Shown one piece after another: positions 1-10,032 of a stretch of DNA of 64,000 bases. Under the pieces are notes generated by a model. That model was not told the origin of the DNA, did not search any database, and was given only the letters and a program-made list of their open reading frames with translations. The stretch is from contig NZ_JACHIG010000001.1 in assembly GCF_014203095.1 (NCBI RefSeq), forward strand, positions 124,001 through 188,000, written 5' to 3'. The translations under genes were made by a program, and so were the position numbers. How positions within the stretch are numbered: the first letter of the stretch is position 1; the number at the start of each line of letters is the position of its first letter. Source of the DNA: Prosthecobacter vanneervenii (GTDB taxonomy: Bacteria; Verrucomicrobiota; Verrucomicrobiia; Verrucomicrobiales; Verrucomicrobiaceae).

Positions 1-933
1 GTCCAAATGGACTTGCAGCCAGGCAAGGAGGTCGCTTTCCCTGCGTCGGAGACCTCCGCAGAAGCTCAGCAGAAACGCAATCCACTGCTGCTCCCGAAAT
101 GCGAATTCCTCTTCGGTCTCTGAGTCAGCACGGGGTGCTCCCAGTTCCTTTTGCGCTGACAGCAGCAGCGCTTCTGGATCTACGGAGGGGGTGAAGCGAG
201 CCGAAGAGTCTTCTTCGAGCAGGACGACTTCAGATAGCGGTGTTGGCTTGGGAAGCTGGTCCAGTTTTGATTTTGCCACCTTTCGTAGCACCTTTTTCTG
301 AGAAAAGAGCGCCTTGGCCGACCGCAGTACGTGATTCACCGTATGCTTTGCCTTTTCTTGTGCCCGGGGATCAGTGCCGGCGCTGGAGAGCCTAGTTTTG
401 ATCCATTTGGCCACCACATCGGTGGTGATCCTCTCCAAGGGAACTTTGTCCACTTTGGCAAGCCAGCTTGCGTGCTGCTTGATCGAGTAGGATAGGCCCA
501 AGACCGCCTCTGCGGCGATCCTCCGGAGCGCTTGTTCATAACTGAGCAGTGTGAGCGCACGGACCAAGGAGACCGCTCGCACCTCTTTGATCCATCCACC
601 AACAGTGAGCACCACCCGTTCTGGCTCTGGAGCTTGAACCCTGAAGTCAGGGTTCTTCTCGGCCTTTTCCCATCCGTGAGCCACTACATATTTATAGCGT
701 TCGGCTGCTCGCTTTTGAGCCTCGACCTTGTTGGACGTATTCAGGTCGAAGAACCCCCTGCGGCCATTGTGCGAGAACCGACAGCAGTAGTCGGTGCTGC
801 CACGCTGACAAAAAAGCCGCCCCTCCTCCTTCCAATAGAGCATGTGGCTCTTGGGATAGCGGATCAGTTCTGATGGCAGTTTGATGGCAGTTTTTGCATC
901 GGCGTTTGAAAATGTTCCTTTTTGTTCGAGCAT
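1..933 (-). CDS. Tyrosine-type site-specific recombinase (integrase), partial at left edge
   Basis: An uninterrupted 311-codon frame starts with ATG at 933 and runs off the left edge, so the C-terminal catalytic part is mostly outside the window. The visible protein has a roughly 240-residue N-terminal region that fits an arm/core-binding domain. Near the edge it reaches a stretch with FLLSFCGGLRRRESDLLAWL, which matches the family's first catalytic arginine box (G-L-R-R-x-E). The remaining H-x-x-R and Tyr residues are not visible. It would cut and join DNA at an attachment site. It lies about 100 bases from a displaced tRNA-Leu 3' end and is transcribed away from it, as expected for the integrase of an island. 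The family call is good; the specific subfamily is not resolved. Confidence 0.8.
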   Translation of the reverse strand, partial: MLEQKGTFSNADAKTAIKLPSELIRYPKSHMLYWKEEGRLFCQRGSTDYCCRFSHNGRRGFFDLNTSNKVEAQKRAAERYKYVVAHGWEKAEKNPDFRVQAPEPERVVLTVGGWIKEVRAVSLVRALTLLSYEQALRRIAAEAVLGLSYSIKQHASWLAKVDKVPLERITTDVVAKWIKTRLSSAGTDPRAQEKAKHTVNHVLRSAKALFSQKKVLRKVAKSKLDQLPKPTPLSEVVLLEEDSSARFTPSVDPEALLLSAQKELGAPRADSETEEEFAFREQQWIAFLLSFCGGLRRRESDLLAWLQVHLD

Positions 934-1027
934 GTCCAATGGATCTTTAAATGTTATGTATCAATTGGTTAAGATGGGGGTGAGTCTAGCATGCAAGACG
1001 TCCATGAACAACCTGAAACGGTATGAT

Positions 1028-1088
1028 ACTAGACTCAAAATCTTGTATCCGTGAGGATGTGTCGGTTCGAGTCCGACCGCCGGTACCA
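1028..1088 (+). other. Displaced 3' fragment of tRNA-Leu(CAA); probable attachment-site half
   Basis: The segment reads as the 3' part of a tRNA-Leu. It has an anticodon loop CTCAAAA (anticodon CAA), a long variable arm, a T-arm GTCGG-TTCGAGT-CCGAC, acceptor strand CGCCGGT, a discriminator A and an encoded CCA. A complete gene would need ACCGGCG or similar about 30 bases upstream, and none is present, so the 5' half is missing. A break in or near the anticodon loop is a common crossover position for tyrosine integrases. With the integrase just to the left, this is read as the chromosome-side end of an integrated element, with the intact tRNA expected further left outside the window. Confidence 0.7.
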
Positions 1089-1136
1089 TCAAAGAAGTGT
1101 GCAGGAGGCACGCAACCCGCTGCGTTTATCAAACTC

Positions 1137-2042
1137 ATGCACAAACCCAAAGCCGTCCGCGTCTTCGTCCTAGCCCTGGCAATGCTCGGGTGCGTCGTCT
1201 GGGCGGTGGAGCAGGGGAGCGAGGGCGGAAAGCCCACCAACTTTGGCGTCAAAGACGGCTCCATGCCCGAAGACCCGCGCGACTTCCGCCGCGGCGGCTA
1301 CGGCAATGAGTATCCCACCTGGCCGGTGAGCAAGGACCTGCCCAACGACACCTTCACCTTCGCCCGCGTGCGCTACAATTCCGCCAGCCGTGGCGGGCGC
1401 GGCTGGGGGCGCTCCAACCGCAAATGGGCCACCGATTATCCGGACTCGGACATGAACATGTCCTACCGCCTGCAGCAGCTCACCTCCCTGCAGGTGAACC
1501 CCAACGGCGCCGTGGTGGACATCGACCCCGAGCAGGTCCGCCATTTCCCCTTTCTCTACATGATCGAGGTGGGAGACATCGACATCACCGACGAAGAGGC
1601 CAAGACCCTGCGCGACTACATGCTCAACGGCGGCTTCATCATGGTCGATGACTTCTGGGGCACCCGCGAGTGGGAGAACTTTGAAGTCGCCCTCAAGCAG
1701 ATCTGGCCCGACCGCAAGATGGAGGAGATCCCACTGGAGCACGAGATCTTCCACATGGTCTTTCCCATCAAGGTGAAGCCGCAGATCCCGCACATCCGCT
1801 TCGCCGAATACGTGATCAACCAGGGCATCACCTATGAGTTCGACAAGCCCGGCTCCGAGCACGTGCACTACCGCGGCTACTTCGATGACAAACGCCGCCT
1901 CATGATGGTGATCTGCTGGAACACCGACACCGGTGAAGGCTGGGAGCAGGAGGGCACGGACCCGTGGTACTTCAAAGAGTTCTCAGAGAAGTATGCCTAC
2001 CCGCTGGGGATCAACATCATCTTCTATGCGCTGACGCATTGA
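1137..2042 (+). CDS. DUF4159 family exported protein
   Basis: 301 residues. The ATG at 1137 is preferred to an upstream in-frame start that would lie inside the tRNA fragment. It gives a clear signal peptide (basic MHKPKAVR, then a hydrophobic stretch, cut near residue 24). The mature part has the DUF4159 core: a FTFARVRYNS start, WATDYPDSDMNMSYRLQQLT, then YMIEVGDIDITDEEAKTLRDY and GGFIMVDDFWG. The family is widespread in Verrucomicrobia and Planctomycetes and is often found near MoxR/vWA genes, none of which occur here. Its fold suggests a glutamine-amidotransferase-like or ThuA-like domain, but no biochemical role is established. It is probably periplasmic. Confidence 0.85.
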   Translation: MHKPKAVRVFVLALAMLGCVVWAVEQGSEGGKPTNFGVKDGSMPEDPRDFRRGGYGNEYPTWPVSKDLPNDTFTFARVRYNSASRGGRGWGRSNRKWATDYPDSDMNMSYRLQQLTSLQVNPNGAVVDIDPEQVRHFPFLYMIEVGDIDITDEEAKTLRDYMLNGGFIMVDDFWGTREWENFEVALKQIWPDRKMEEIPLEHEIFHMVFPIKVKPQIPHIRFAEYVINQGITYEFDKPGSEHVHYRGYFDDKRRLMMVICWNTDTGEGWEQEGTDPWYFKEFSEKYAYPLGINIIFYALTH

Positions 2043-2059
2043 GATGATAGACTGAAGAG

Positions 2060-2581
2060 ATGGAACAGGAAAATAGCAACCCGTATGCAGCGCCACTTTC
2101 TGATGTAGGTGGCATTGGCTGCGCCAGTTCATTAGGGACACCACTTGCAAGTCGGAGCAAGCGCTTCCTTGATTACCTGATCGATCGAGTGGCGGTTGTT
2201 GGAATCATGTATGCGATCGCCAAGGTCACAGGCTATTCAAAACATATTATTGTTGGACAGGGGGGAGTGATGTTTCTCAACGGAACACATACCATGGCTG
2301 ACATTGCCTACACATATCTTGCCGGGTCAGTGTTATACTACACCTGCTTAGAAGGACTCTTTGGGCGATCGGCAGGTAAATGGATCACCGGAACAAAAGT
2401 GGTTATGATGTCTGGCGCATCATTGGGTTTTTCTAGGGCATTGCTGCGTAGCTTGTGCAGATTGGTGCCATTGGAGCCTTTTTCATTTCTTGGCGCAGTT
2501 GCCTCAGGCTGGCATGACAAATGGACGAACACACGGGTGGTCGATCTGCGTGCCCGGCCGGTGGTCAAAGCCCGCCCATGA
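2060..2581 (+). CDS. RDD family membrane protein
   Basis: 173 residues, starting 17 bases after the DUF4159 stop. After a polar N-terminus (MEQENSNPYAAPLSDVGG), residues near 30-45 read SKRFLDYLIDRVAVVGIMYA, the Arg/Asp signature of the RDD family. A second membrane segment (TYLAGSVLYYTCLEGLF) leads into GRSAGKWITGTKVV and a last hydrophobic stretch. RDD proteins are small inner-membrane proteins, some implicated in ion transport, most without assigned function. The nearby DUF4159 gene could share the transcript. A terminator-like hairpin follows at 2667. Confidence 0.8.
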   Translation: MEQENSNPYAAPLSDVGGIGCASSLGTPLASRSKRFLDYLIDRVAVVGIMYAIAKVTGYSKHIIVGQGGVMFLNGTHTMADIAYTYLAGSVLYYTCLEGLFGRSAGKWITGTKVVMMSGASLGFSRALLRSLCRLVPLEPFSFLGAVASGWHDKWTNTRVVDLRARPVVKARP

Positions 2582-2666
2582 CGGGCCGTTCTTGAAAACC
2601 TTCCAGCAAGAGGCCGCGCACAAGGGAGGTCCGCGCTCCAAATTGCGCTGGTTCCACCCACACATC

Positions 2667-2700
2667 AAAAAAGGCCAGAGCATGACGCCCTGGCCTTTTC
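2667..2700. terminator. Bidirectional intrinsic terminator between RDD gene and typA
   Basis: An A-run, the stem GGCCAG...CTGGCC with a loop of about 11 bases, and a T-run form a symmetrical terminator. It sits between the 3' ends of two convergent genes and could serve both. Confidence 0.7.
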
Positions 2701-2727
2701 GTTGATTTCAGAGTGGCTGACTGGTGC

Positions 2728-4572
2728 TTACGCAGCAGCGCCTTCGAGCTGCGCTTCGGTCTTCTTCTTCTCGCGCTGGCGCACGTTGCTGTCGAGGATG
2801 CGCTTGCGGATGCGGATGCTCTTGGGGGTGCACTCGGCGAGTTCGTCGGGGGCGATGTACTCGATGGCGCGCTCCAGGCTGAAGCGGATCGGCGGGGTGA
2901 GCTGGATGCCCTTGTCGTTGCCGGCGGCGCGGAAGTTGGTCAGCTGCTTGCTGCGGGTGGGGTTCACGGGCAGGTCGTCGGCGCGTGGGTTTTCGCCGAT
3001 GATCATGCCATCATACACCTGCTCGCCTGCGCCGATGAAGAGCTTGCCGCGCACCTGGATGGTATCGAGGGCGTAGCTGGTGGCTTCGCCGGCTTCGGTG
3101 CTCACCAGCGTGCCGGTGCTGCGGGTCTGCATGGGTCCTGCGTGCGGGGCGTACTCGCGGAAGAGGTGGCTGTGGATGCCGTGACCGCTGGTCAGGTTCA
3201 TCAGTTCAAACTCAAAGCCGATCAGGCCGCGCGTGGGCACATAGGCCTGCAGGCTGGTGCGGCCGTTGTGGGCGCTCATGTCTTCGATCTTGCCTTTACG
3301 CTCGGAGATGGATTTCATCACGCCGCCGAGGTAGTCGTCCGGCACGTCCACGTAGAGGGTTTCAAAGGGCTCGACGAGTTCGTCGTTCACACGCTTCATG
3401 ATCACCATGGGGCGGGAGACGAGGACCTCAAAGCCTTCGCGGCGCATCTGCTCCACCAGCACGGCGATCTGCATGGCGCCACGGGCGCTGACGTCAAAGA
3501 TACCGGCGGTGTCCGTGTCCTTCACGCTGATGGTCACGTTCATCTTCTGCTCGCGGTCCAGGCGGTCGCGGATCTTGCGGGAGGTCACGTGCTCGCCTTC
3601 GCGTCCGGCCAGCGGGCCGTCATTCACGGCGAACTGCATGACGATCGTCGGCGGGTCGATGGCGACGAAGGGCAGGGCAGGGGCGTCTGCGCTGCCAGCC
3701 ACGGTCTGGCCGATGTCCACGTCTTCAAAGCCGCTGATGCCCACGATGTCTCCGGCGATGCCTTCGGCGGAGTCGCTGGTGGTCAGCGTGGTGTATTGGA
3801 AGACCTTGGTGACCTTGATCGGGATGGCCTTTTCTTCCGGCGTCTTGCCCAGCAGGAAGACCTTGTCTCCCAGCTTCACGGTGCCGCGGGTGATTTTGCC
3901 GATGGCGACACGGCCCACGAAATTGTCCCAGTCGATGTTGGAGACGAGCATCTCGAAGCAGCCGTCCACTTGGGCTTTTGGAGCCGGAATGTGCTCGACG
4001 ATTTTTCCAAGCAGGAAAGTCATGTCGTGCTGCTCGCCGGTAGGGGAGTCGGTGACCCAGCCTGCGCGTGCGCTGCCGTAAACGAAGGCTGCATTGAACT
4101 GCTCTTCGGTGGCGTCCAGCTCAAGGAAGAGCTCCAGCACCTTGTCGTGCACCTTCTGCGGCTCGATGTGCGGGCGGTCCATCTTGTTGATGAGCACGAT
4201 GGGCTTGATGCCCTGCTCCAGCGCCTTCTTCAAAACAAAGCGCGTCTGCGCCTGCGGGCCTTCATACGCGTCCACCACCAGCATCACGCCGTCCACCATC
4301 TTCATCACGCGCTCCACCTCACCACCGAAGTCGGCATGGCCGGGAGTATCGACGATGTTGATGATGTAGTCGTTCCAGTGGACGGAGGTGTTCTTGGCCT
4401 TGATGGTGATGCCCTTCTCACGTTCGAGATCCATGGAGTCCATGGCGCGTTCTGCGATGGCTTGGTTCTCGCGGAAATTGCCACTGGCGCGCAGCAGGCC
4501 GTCAACGAGCGTGGTTTTGCCGTGGTCGACGTGAGCGATGATGGCGATATTGCGAATTTTGTCAGGGGTCAT
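2728..4572 (-). CDS. typA: Translational GTPase TypA/BipA
   Basis: 614 residues from the ATG at 4572; an upstream extension to 4710 is rejected because the conserved protein begins [20 protein letters not shown]. The G domain shows G1 (AHVDHGKT), a G2 region, G3 (DTPGHADF), G4 (NKMD) and G5 (GSA), followed by EF-G-like domains II, III and V and the TypA C-terminal domain (about residues 480-600) ending [14 protein letters not shown]. BipA binds the ribosome and supports 50S assembly and growth at low temperature or under stress. Length matches the family. It is transcribed divergently from the large surface protein at 4862. Confidence 0.97.
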   Translation of the reverse strand: MTPDKIRNIAIIAHVDHGKTTLVDGLLRASGNFRENQAIAERAMDSMDLEREKGITIKAKNTSVHWNDYIINIVDTPGHADFGGEVERVMKMVDGVMLVVDAYEGPQAQTRFVLKKALEQGIKPIVLINKMDRPHIEPQKVHDKVLELFLELDATEEQFNAAFVYGSARAGWVTDSPTGEQHDMTFLLGKIVEHIPAPKAQVDGCFEMLVSNIDWDNFVGRVAIGKITRGTVKLGDKVFLLGKTPEEKAIPIKVTKVFQYTTLTTSDSAEGIAGDIVGISGFEDVDIGQTVAGSADAPALPFVAIDPPTIVMQFAVNDGPLAGREGEHVTSRKIRDRLDREQKMNVTISVKDTDTAGIFDVSARGAMQIAVLVEQMRREGFEVLVSRPMVIMKRVNDELVEPFETLYVDVPDDYLGGVMKSISERKGKIEDMSAHNGRTSLQAYVPTRGLIGFEFELMNLTSGHGIHSHLFREYAPHAGPMQTRSTGTLVSTEAGEATSYALDTIQVRGKLFIGAGEQVYDGMIIGENPRADDLPVNPTRSKQLTNFRAAGNDKGIQLTPPIRFSLERAIEYIAPDELAECTPKSIRIRKRILDSNVRQREKKKTEAQLEGAAA

Positions 4573-4739
4573 GGGGCGGTTTGAGGGGAAGGGGGCCGCG
4601 AGAGTAGCAGCCTCTGGGCCATAGGCAACCACTTCGCTGCACCCGTTTTGGCGCAGAGTGCGTTCCTGAGGCAGCCCGAGGCTGGGGAAGCAGGGCGTCC
4701 CGGGCGGCAAAGTGACATGATCGACAGATCCACGTGCCT

Positions 4740-4767
4740 AAACGGATTTTGTGTGACGTTTCCGTTT
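4740..4767. promoter_or_regulatory. Inverted repeat in the typA / surface-protein divergent intergenic region
   Basis: The 289-base region between the divergent starts at 4572 and 4862 holds an inverted repeat with arms AAACGGA and TCCGTTT separated by 14 bases. The size and position suit a dimeric regulator, but short arms like these can occur by chance. No convincing -35/-10 pair was identified. Confidence 0.25.
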
Positions 4768-4861
4768 CTAAATGGCTCAAAATGATGGTGTTATGAAAAT
4801 TTATCTTCACCATGCAATGATGGCCGTGGCTCGCTGATTCTGCTTATGGGGCCGGACCCCC

Positions 4862-7800
4862 ATGCCCCCTCTTTTTGCTCAAGCGGCTGTCGCACGCCGC
4901 CTGGCGGATTCATTCCGCCGATGTGCGACCTCTTTGCTGTCCCCTCGTGCCGCGCTGTGCAGCGTGGCTCTTCTCCTGGCCCATCAGGCCCCGGCCCAGT
5001 CGGTCTGGAATACGACCACTGGCAGCTGGAGCAGCGCAGGCAACTGGTCTCCGGCCAGTGTGCCGACCAGCACCGACCCCTCCACAGCGCTGAAGTTTGG
5101 CGGCTCCTCAAGCTATACCAGCACCAACGACATTGGAAACTTCGCGCTGAATCAGCTGCTCTTTAATAACACCGCAGGCACCATCACCGTGGCGGGCTCT
5201 CCTGCCACCAATGCGCTGGACCTCACGAATGCCAATGCGGACCGCGCCATGCTCGCGGGCATCACTCTCTCCGGAGCGGGCAGTGCCACGATTTCTTCGG
5301 CGCTGATCTTCGATGGTGAAACGACCGTCACTAATTCCGGCTCCGGCACCCTGACGCTGGGGGCTGGCACTTCGACGTTTGCCTTTGCCAATGGAACGAA
5401 GCAAACCTTTATCAACAACGGCACCGGCACGCTGACCCTGGCAGACACTGGCGGCGGCAGCACCTACACAAACTCCGGCACGAACACCGGGCTGGTGCTC
5501 AACCTGATCAACAACTCCACCACCGGCAAGTTTCTCAACATCGGTGACATGGGCAGTCTGACCAACACCATGATCAACGTCGGTGGCACAGGCACGGTGC
5601 GCTTCAGCGGCAGCGCCGGGGATCTCTTTGGCGGCACGACCGTGTTGAACGTGGCCAGCGGTGCCACCTTTGACTTTAACAGCAACGCCGAAACGTTTGG
5701 TGCGCTCTCAGGCGCGGGAAACATCCTCATGTCAGGCACAGGCGCTGGCAATGTGGGACTCACCGTCTCCCAGGTGGGCTACTTTGTCTTTTCCGGAAAG
5801 CTCTCTGGCACGGATCCAAATGCCAGCCTGACCCTTTCTGGCTCCACGCAGACGCTGGTGCTCTCGGGTGCCACGAGCGACTACGCGGGCGCCACCGTCA
5901 TCGCCTCGGGCCGCCTCATCGTATCTGCCAATGCGCCCAGCGGCAGCGCCGGGGCTTTGGGAAATGCCACGACAGATGTGCTGGTAGGAAATACCAGCGG
6001 GTCCGGTCTGGCCCGCCTGCTGATGGACACCGCAGGGGTCAGCATCGGGCGGAATGTAAGGCTGCAGTCTGGAAATACGGGCGTGATCACCCTCGGCGGC
6101 CTGAATGCCACCGGCACCGTGACCTACGCTGGAAACGTGACGCTGGGCACGGACAATGGCGTGGCCAAGGCGGTGACCATCACCTCCGCCAGCGGCGGCA
6201 CCGTGGAGTTTACCGGCAATATCCAGCGTGCCAGCGGGGCCACGGGCAGCGCAGATGCCGTGACTCTCATCGGCGGTGGCACGGTGGCCTTTCGCGGGGC
6301 CAATACCTACAGCGGGGCGACGACGGTGAGCGGCGGCACCCTGCTGCTGGACGACACGACGAACAACGCCTCAAAGCTCAGCGCCAGCGCCGCGCTCACG
6401 CTCAATGGCGGCTCCCTCACGCTCAGCGGCAGCAGTGCGGCGGCCTCCTCGGAGACGGTGGCTGGTCTAACGCTGGGAAACAGCTCTGGCGTGCTCGGCG
6501 GCTCAGCCCGCATCAGCATCACCAGCGGCACAAACCAGAACGCCACGCTGGTGCTCAATGCCATCACCCGCAACACCGGGGCCACGGCCAATTTTAATCC
6601 CACCGGCACAGGCTCCGGCGTGGCCGCCATCACCACCACCACGGCCAACAACACCAGTGTGAGCACCGGCAACGATGCCATGAACATCCTCGGCGCCTAT
6701 GCCACCTACAAGCTCAACGACTGGGCGGTGAACGACGGCAGTGGAAACATCGTGGCGCTGTCTTCGGGCAGCTACGGCACCACCTTTGGCAGCGGCCTGC
6801 ACACCAGCCTGAGCGCCGCCACCACCACCTTGGCCGCAGGCGGGGCCACCACCAATACGCTGCGCCTCACCGGCACCTCCGCCGTGGCCTTCAATGCAGG
6901 CACAGACACGCTCACGCTGGAGAGCGGCGGCCTGCTCGTGGCCTCCACGGCAGGAGCCACCAGCATCGGCACCACGAGCAAGCGCGGCGTGCTGGCCACC
7001 TCCACGGGAGAGCTCATCATCCACCAGCAGAGCAGCTCCACCCTCACCATCAATGCCGTCATCAGCGGAACGAATCTGGTGAAATCCGGCGACGGCGCGC
7101 TGGTGCTCAGCGCCACCAATACCTACACTGGAAACACCATCGTCAATGGCGGCTCTGTCTCCGCCACTGCCACGGGCAATCTGGGGGCGGCGGCGGCAGG
7201 CATCACGCTCAATGGCGCTACGCTCATCATCCCCAGCGGCTCCATCAGTACTGGCATCAGCGCCACCAGCCACCCTATTACCATCGGCGCGGCGGGGGGC
7301 ACTTTCAATTTCGCCGTGGTTCAGACTGTCCAGGGCGCGGGCCTTTCCGGCTCCGGCACGCTCACCCTCACCGGCGCGGGCGGCATCGTGGTGGGCACCA
7401 GCGTCAGCACCTTCAGCGGTGACATCGTGATCAACAATGGCGTGGTCCGCATGAACAGCCAGCAGTTTACCAGCGTGCCCAGCATCACCGTAAACAGCGG
7501 CGGCACCTATGAAGTGAATGACGACGCCACGGGAACCTTTGGCGCTAATGCGACCAACGGCCGTATCATCATCAATGGCAACGGCTTTGGCAGCAATGGT
7601 GCCATCCGTGTGACCGACCAGACTCCAGCCTCCGCCTTTGTGGACCCCAAGACCACCATCGTGAATGAAGTGGCGATGCAGAGCACCTCCCGCATCCAGG
7701 TGGACAATGGCACCGCCATCGGCAGCCTCTCCCAGCTCATCATCACCGGCAACGTGACCGGCCCCGGCGGGCTGGACAAGACCGGCAACGGCGTGCTCAC

Positions 7801-9886
7801 GCTTACCTCTCGCGACAACACCTATGCAGGCAGCACGCTGGTGGAGAACGGCACGCTGCGTATCGATCTGGGAAATGACCGCCTGCCCACCGGCACCAGC
7901 GTCACGCTGGGCACCGGCACCACCTCCGGCGTGCTGCAGCTCAATGGCTTTACGCAGAGTGTCGCCGGGCTTACCACTGCGGGAACGGGCACGGCAAATG
8001 CCGTCATCGGCGGCAGCAGCACCAGCACCAGTCTGCTGGATGTGACGGTGGCCTCCGGCACGCAGACCTACGGCGGCAGCCTCGGCTCAGGCGGCACTGC
8101 GGCCAATACCGTCAACACTGCGGCAAACAACAACGTGGGCTTCATCAAAGATGGCGCGGGCACCTTTGTGCTGGGCGGGGCAGGCACCTACACCGGGGCC
8201 ACCACCGTGAATCAGGGAACCCTCATGCTAGGAAATACCAGCGCCCTGGGCGCGGGCGGTGCCTCCCTGGCGGCGGGCGCAGGTGGCACGACAGTGAATG
8301 CAGGCGCAACACTGGACCTCAATGGGCAGGCTGGTGTGCAGGAGGTCATCACGCTGAATGGCACGGGCGTGGGTGGCGCGGGCGCATTGGTGAATAACAG
8401 CAGCACCGCCGCCAGCATCGGCAGCGGGGTGGCCTCCCTGAGCTTTTCAGGCGTCAGCACCACCGGTTGGTCGGCTGCGGCCGCAGTGGCGGTCGATCCC
8501 TCGACGGGCGGCTCGGCTGCCAGCGCCTCCGCCCAGCTCGGGCTCGGCACCGGCAGCCTGAGCCTGACGGCAGGTGGCTCCGGCTACGGCCTGGCTCCTA
8601 CGGTGACGGTGAATGGAGGCTCTGGCGCGGTGGTCATCGCCTCGGTGGGCGTTACCAGCGCCTCTTATACCGTGACATCCAATACCACGACCTACAGCGT
8701 GGCTCCCACGGTCACGCTCTCCAACGGCGCCACCGGCGTGGCTAATCTGGACGTGAACGGCAAGGTGGTCAGCATCACCGTCACCAGTGCGGGCAGCAAC
8801 TTCAGCGGCACCCCCACCGCCAGCTTCAGCGGAGGCACGGTGCTCTCCGCAGGCACGGCCCCTACGGTGGCGGGAAACAACAGCAACTATACTGTGGTAG
8901 GGCTCAATATCGTCAATCCGGGCACCGGCTTCACCGCCGTGCCCACCGTGACCATCAGCGGCGGCACGGGGGCGGCAGCCACGGCGGTGGGCAATGACGG
9001 CGCCTTCGTGCTCAATGGTGTCACGCTGGACGCCAGCGGCGGCGGCTATGCATCGGCCCCCAATGTCAGCCTCAGCGGCGGCACCGCCAGCGCCACGGCC
9101 AATCTCACCAGCGTGAACCTGGCCACCGACTCCAGCGTGGGCGGCAGCGGCGATCTCAAGATCGATGCCACCGTGACCGGCAGTGGTGCCCTGACCAAGG
9201 TGGGCGCAGGCACCACCACCCTCACTGGGACCAACACCTACACCGGAGCCACCACCGTCAGTGCGGGCACGCTGCAGGTGGGCGTGATCGGCATCGGCCA
9301 GAGCGGGGCAGGGGCGCTGACCGTCAATGGACCCACCGCCGTCTTGGCAGGCACTGGCAGCATCGTGGGCAGCACCACCGTCGTCTCCGGAGAGATCAAG
9401 CCGGGCGACAGCGGCGGCGCGGCTACAGGTGCCTTAAACACTCACAGCCTGGCCTTCACCCCTGTCTCCACCAGCACCGTGGCCGAGCTGCAGATCACCG
9501 GCTCCACGGCGGGTGCCAACCTCGCCGCCGACCAGATCCACGTCACCGGCACGCTCACGCTGAACAGCTTCAGCAATCTCCTGGTGAACGGCAGCGGCTA
9601 CACCGCCGCCGTGGGCGACACCTTCACCCTGCTCGACTGGAGCAGCGTCGTGAGCCTCAACGGCTTCAGCACCGGCACCAACCTCCGCACGGGGGCCAAC
9701 TCCGCAGGCAATGAAGGCAACCTCGACCTGCCCGACATCACCGGCATCGGCCTCTGGCAGATCAGCAGCATGCTGGATGCCGGCGCGCTCAGCCTCACCG
9801 TGGTGGCCAACGTCCCCGAGCCCACACGCGGCGTGCTGCTGCTATGTGCAGCCCTGGGCCTGGCGCTGCGCCGCAGGCGGAGGTGA
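4862..9886 (+). CDS. PEP-CTERM surface protein with autotransporter-associated beta-strand repeats
   Basis: 1,674 residues. A long basic N-region and hydrophobic core end in APAQS, giving a signal peptide cut near residue 46. The body is Gly/Thr/Ser/Asn-rich and carries at least six copies of the autotransporter-associated strand repeat, for example GANTYSGATTVSGGTLLL near residue 480 and GTNTYTGATTVSAGTLQVG near 1,460, with others near 340, 750, 985 and 1,110. This predicts a right-handed beta-helix. The C-terminus has VPEPTRG, a hydrophobic segment and RRRRR, a PEP-CTERM sorting signal recognised by an exosortase. There is no beta-barrel, so export is by Sec plus sorting rather than self-transport. 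No exosortase gene is visible here. The likely role is matrix or surface attachment (inference). Confidence 0.85.
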   Translation: MPPLFAQAAVARRLADSFRRCATSLLSPRAALCSVALLLAHQAPAQSVWNTTTGSWSSAGNWSPASVPTSTDPSTALKFGGSSSYTSTNDIGNFALNQLLFNNTAGTITVAGSPATNALDLTNANADRAMLAGITLSGAGSATISSALIFDGETTVTNSGSGTLTLGAGTSTFAFANGTKQTFINNGTGTLTLADTGGGSTYTNSGTNTGLVLNLINNSTTGKFLNIGDMGSLTNTMINVGGTGTVRFSGSAGDLFGGTTVLNVASGATFDFNSNAETFGALSGAGNILMSGTGAGNVGLTVSQVGYFVFSGKLSGTDPNASLTLSGSTQTLVLSGATSDYAGATVIASGRLIVSANAPSGSAGALGNATTDVLVGNTSGSGLARLLMDTAGVSIGRNVRLQSGNTGVITLGGLNATGTVTYAGNVTLGTDNGVAKAVTITSASGGTVEFTGNIQRASGATGSADAVTLIGGGTVAFRGANTYSGATTVSGGTLLLDDTTNNASKLSASAALTLNGGSLTLSGSSAAASSETVAGLTLGNSSGVLGGSARISITSGTNQNATLVLNAITRNTGATANFNPTGTGSGVAAITTTTANNTSVSTGNDAMNILGAYATYKLNDWAVNDGSGNIVALSSGSYGTTFGSGLHTSLSAATTTLAAGGATTNTLRLTGTSAVAFNAGTDTLTLESGGLLVASTAGATSIGTTSKRGVLATSTGELIIHQQSSSTLTINAVISGTNLVKSGDGALVLSATNTYTGNTIVNGGSVSATATGNLGAAAAGITLNGATLIIPSGSISTGISATSHPITIGAAGGTFNFAVVQTVQGAGLSGSGTLTLTGAGGIVVGTSVSTFSGDIVINNGVVRMNSQQFTSVPSITVNSGGTYEVNDDATGTFGANATNGRIIINGNGFGSNGAIRVTDQTPASAFVDPKTTIVNEVAMQSTSRIQVDNGTAIGSLSQLIITGNVTGPGGLDKTGNGVLTLTSRDNTYAGSTLVENGTLRIDLGNDRLPTGTSVTLGTGTTSGVLQLNGFTQSVAGLTTAGTGTANAVIGGSSTSTSLLDVTVASGTQTYGGSLGSGGTAANTVNTAANNNVGFIKDGAGTFVLGGAGTYTGATTVNQGTLMLGNTSALGAGGASLAAGAGGTTVNAGATLDLNGQAGVQEVITLNGTGVGGAGALVNNSSTAASIGSGVASLSFSGVSTTGWSAAAAVAVDPSTGGSAASASAQLGLGTGSLSLTAGGSGYGLAPTVTVNGGSGAVVIASVGVTSASYTVTSNTTTYSVAPTVTLSNGATGVANLDVNGKVVSITVTSAGSNFSGTPTASFSGGTVLSAGTAPTVAGNNSNYTVVGLNIVNPGTGFTAVPTVTISGGTGAAATAVGNDGAFVLNGVTLDASGGGYASAPNVSLSGGTASATANLTSVNLATDSSVGGSGDLKIDATVTGSGALTKVGAGTTTLTGTNTYTGATTVSAGTLQVGVIGIGQSGAGALTVNGPTAVLAGTGSIVGSTTVVSGEIKPGDSGGAATGALNTHSLAFTPVSTSTVAELQITGSTAGANLAADQIHVTGTLTLNSFSNLLVNGSGYTAAVGDTFTLLDWSSVVSLNGFSTGTNLRTGANSAGNEGNLDLPDITGIGLWQISSMLDAGALSLTVVANVPEPTRGVLLLCAALGLALRRRRR

Positions 9887-9896
9887 TGCACAGCTT

Positions 9897-10009
9897 ATTT
9901 GGAACCGTAGCGAAGCGGAGATAGACGACTGAAAGGAGCCCGCAGGGTGAGCGAAGCGAATCAAAGCGGTAGCTGCGGTCGTTCCTCCCTCCGCGACCGC
10001 ACTCCAAAT
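9897..10009 (+). repeat. ATTTGGA...TCCAAAT element, copy 1
   Basis: 113 bases bounded by ATTTGGAACCG and CCGCACTCCAAAT. It starts 11 bases after the stop of the PEP-CTERM gene. The inside (AGCGAAGCG, AAAGCGGTAGCTGCGGTCG) is shared with copies at 10258, 34500, 44777, 45058 and 45275. No coding potential. Confidence 0.75.
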
Positions 10010-10032
10010 TGATCTGCGAAAGCACGAGGGCG

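Noticed and set aside
1023-1136. Upstream extension of the DUF4159 gene
   Set aside because: It would run through the tRNA fragment; the ATG at 1137 gives a normal signal peptide.
2713-4584. Long plus-strand open frame of 623 codons opposite typA
   Set aside because: An antisense shadow of a GC-rich gene; its His/Val/Asp-rich composition has no family signature, while the minus-strand frame is unmistakably TypA.
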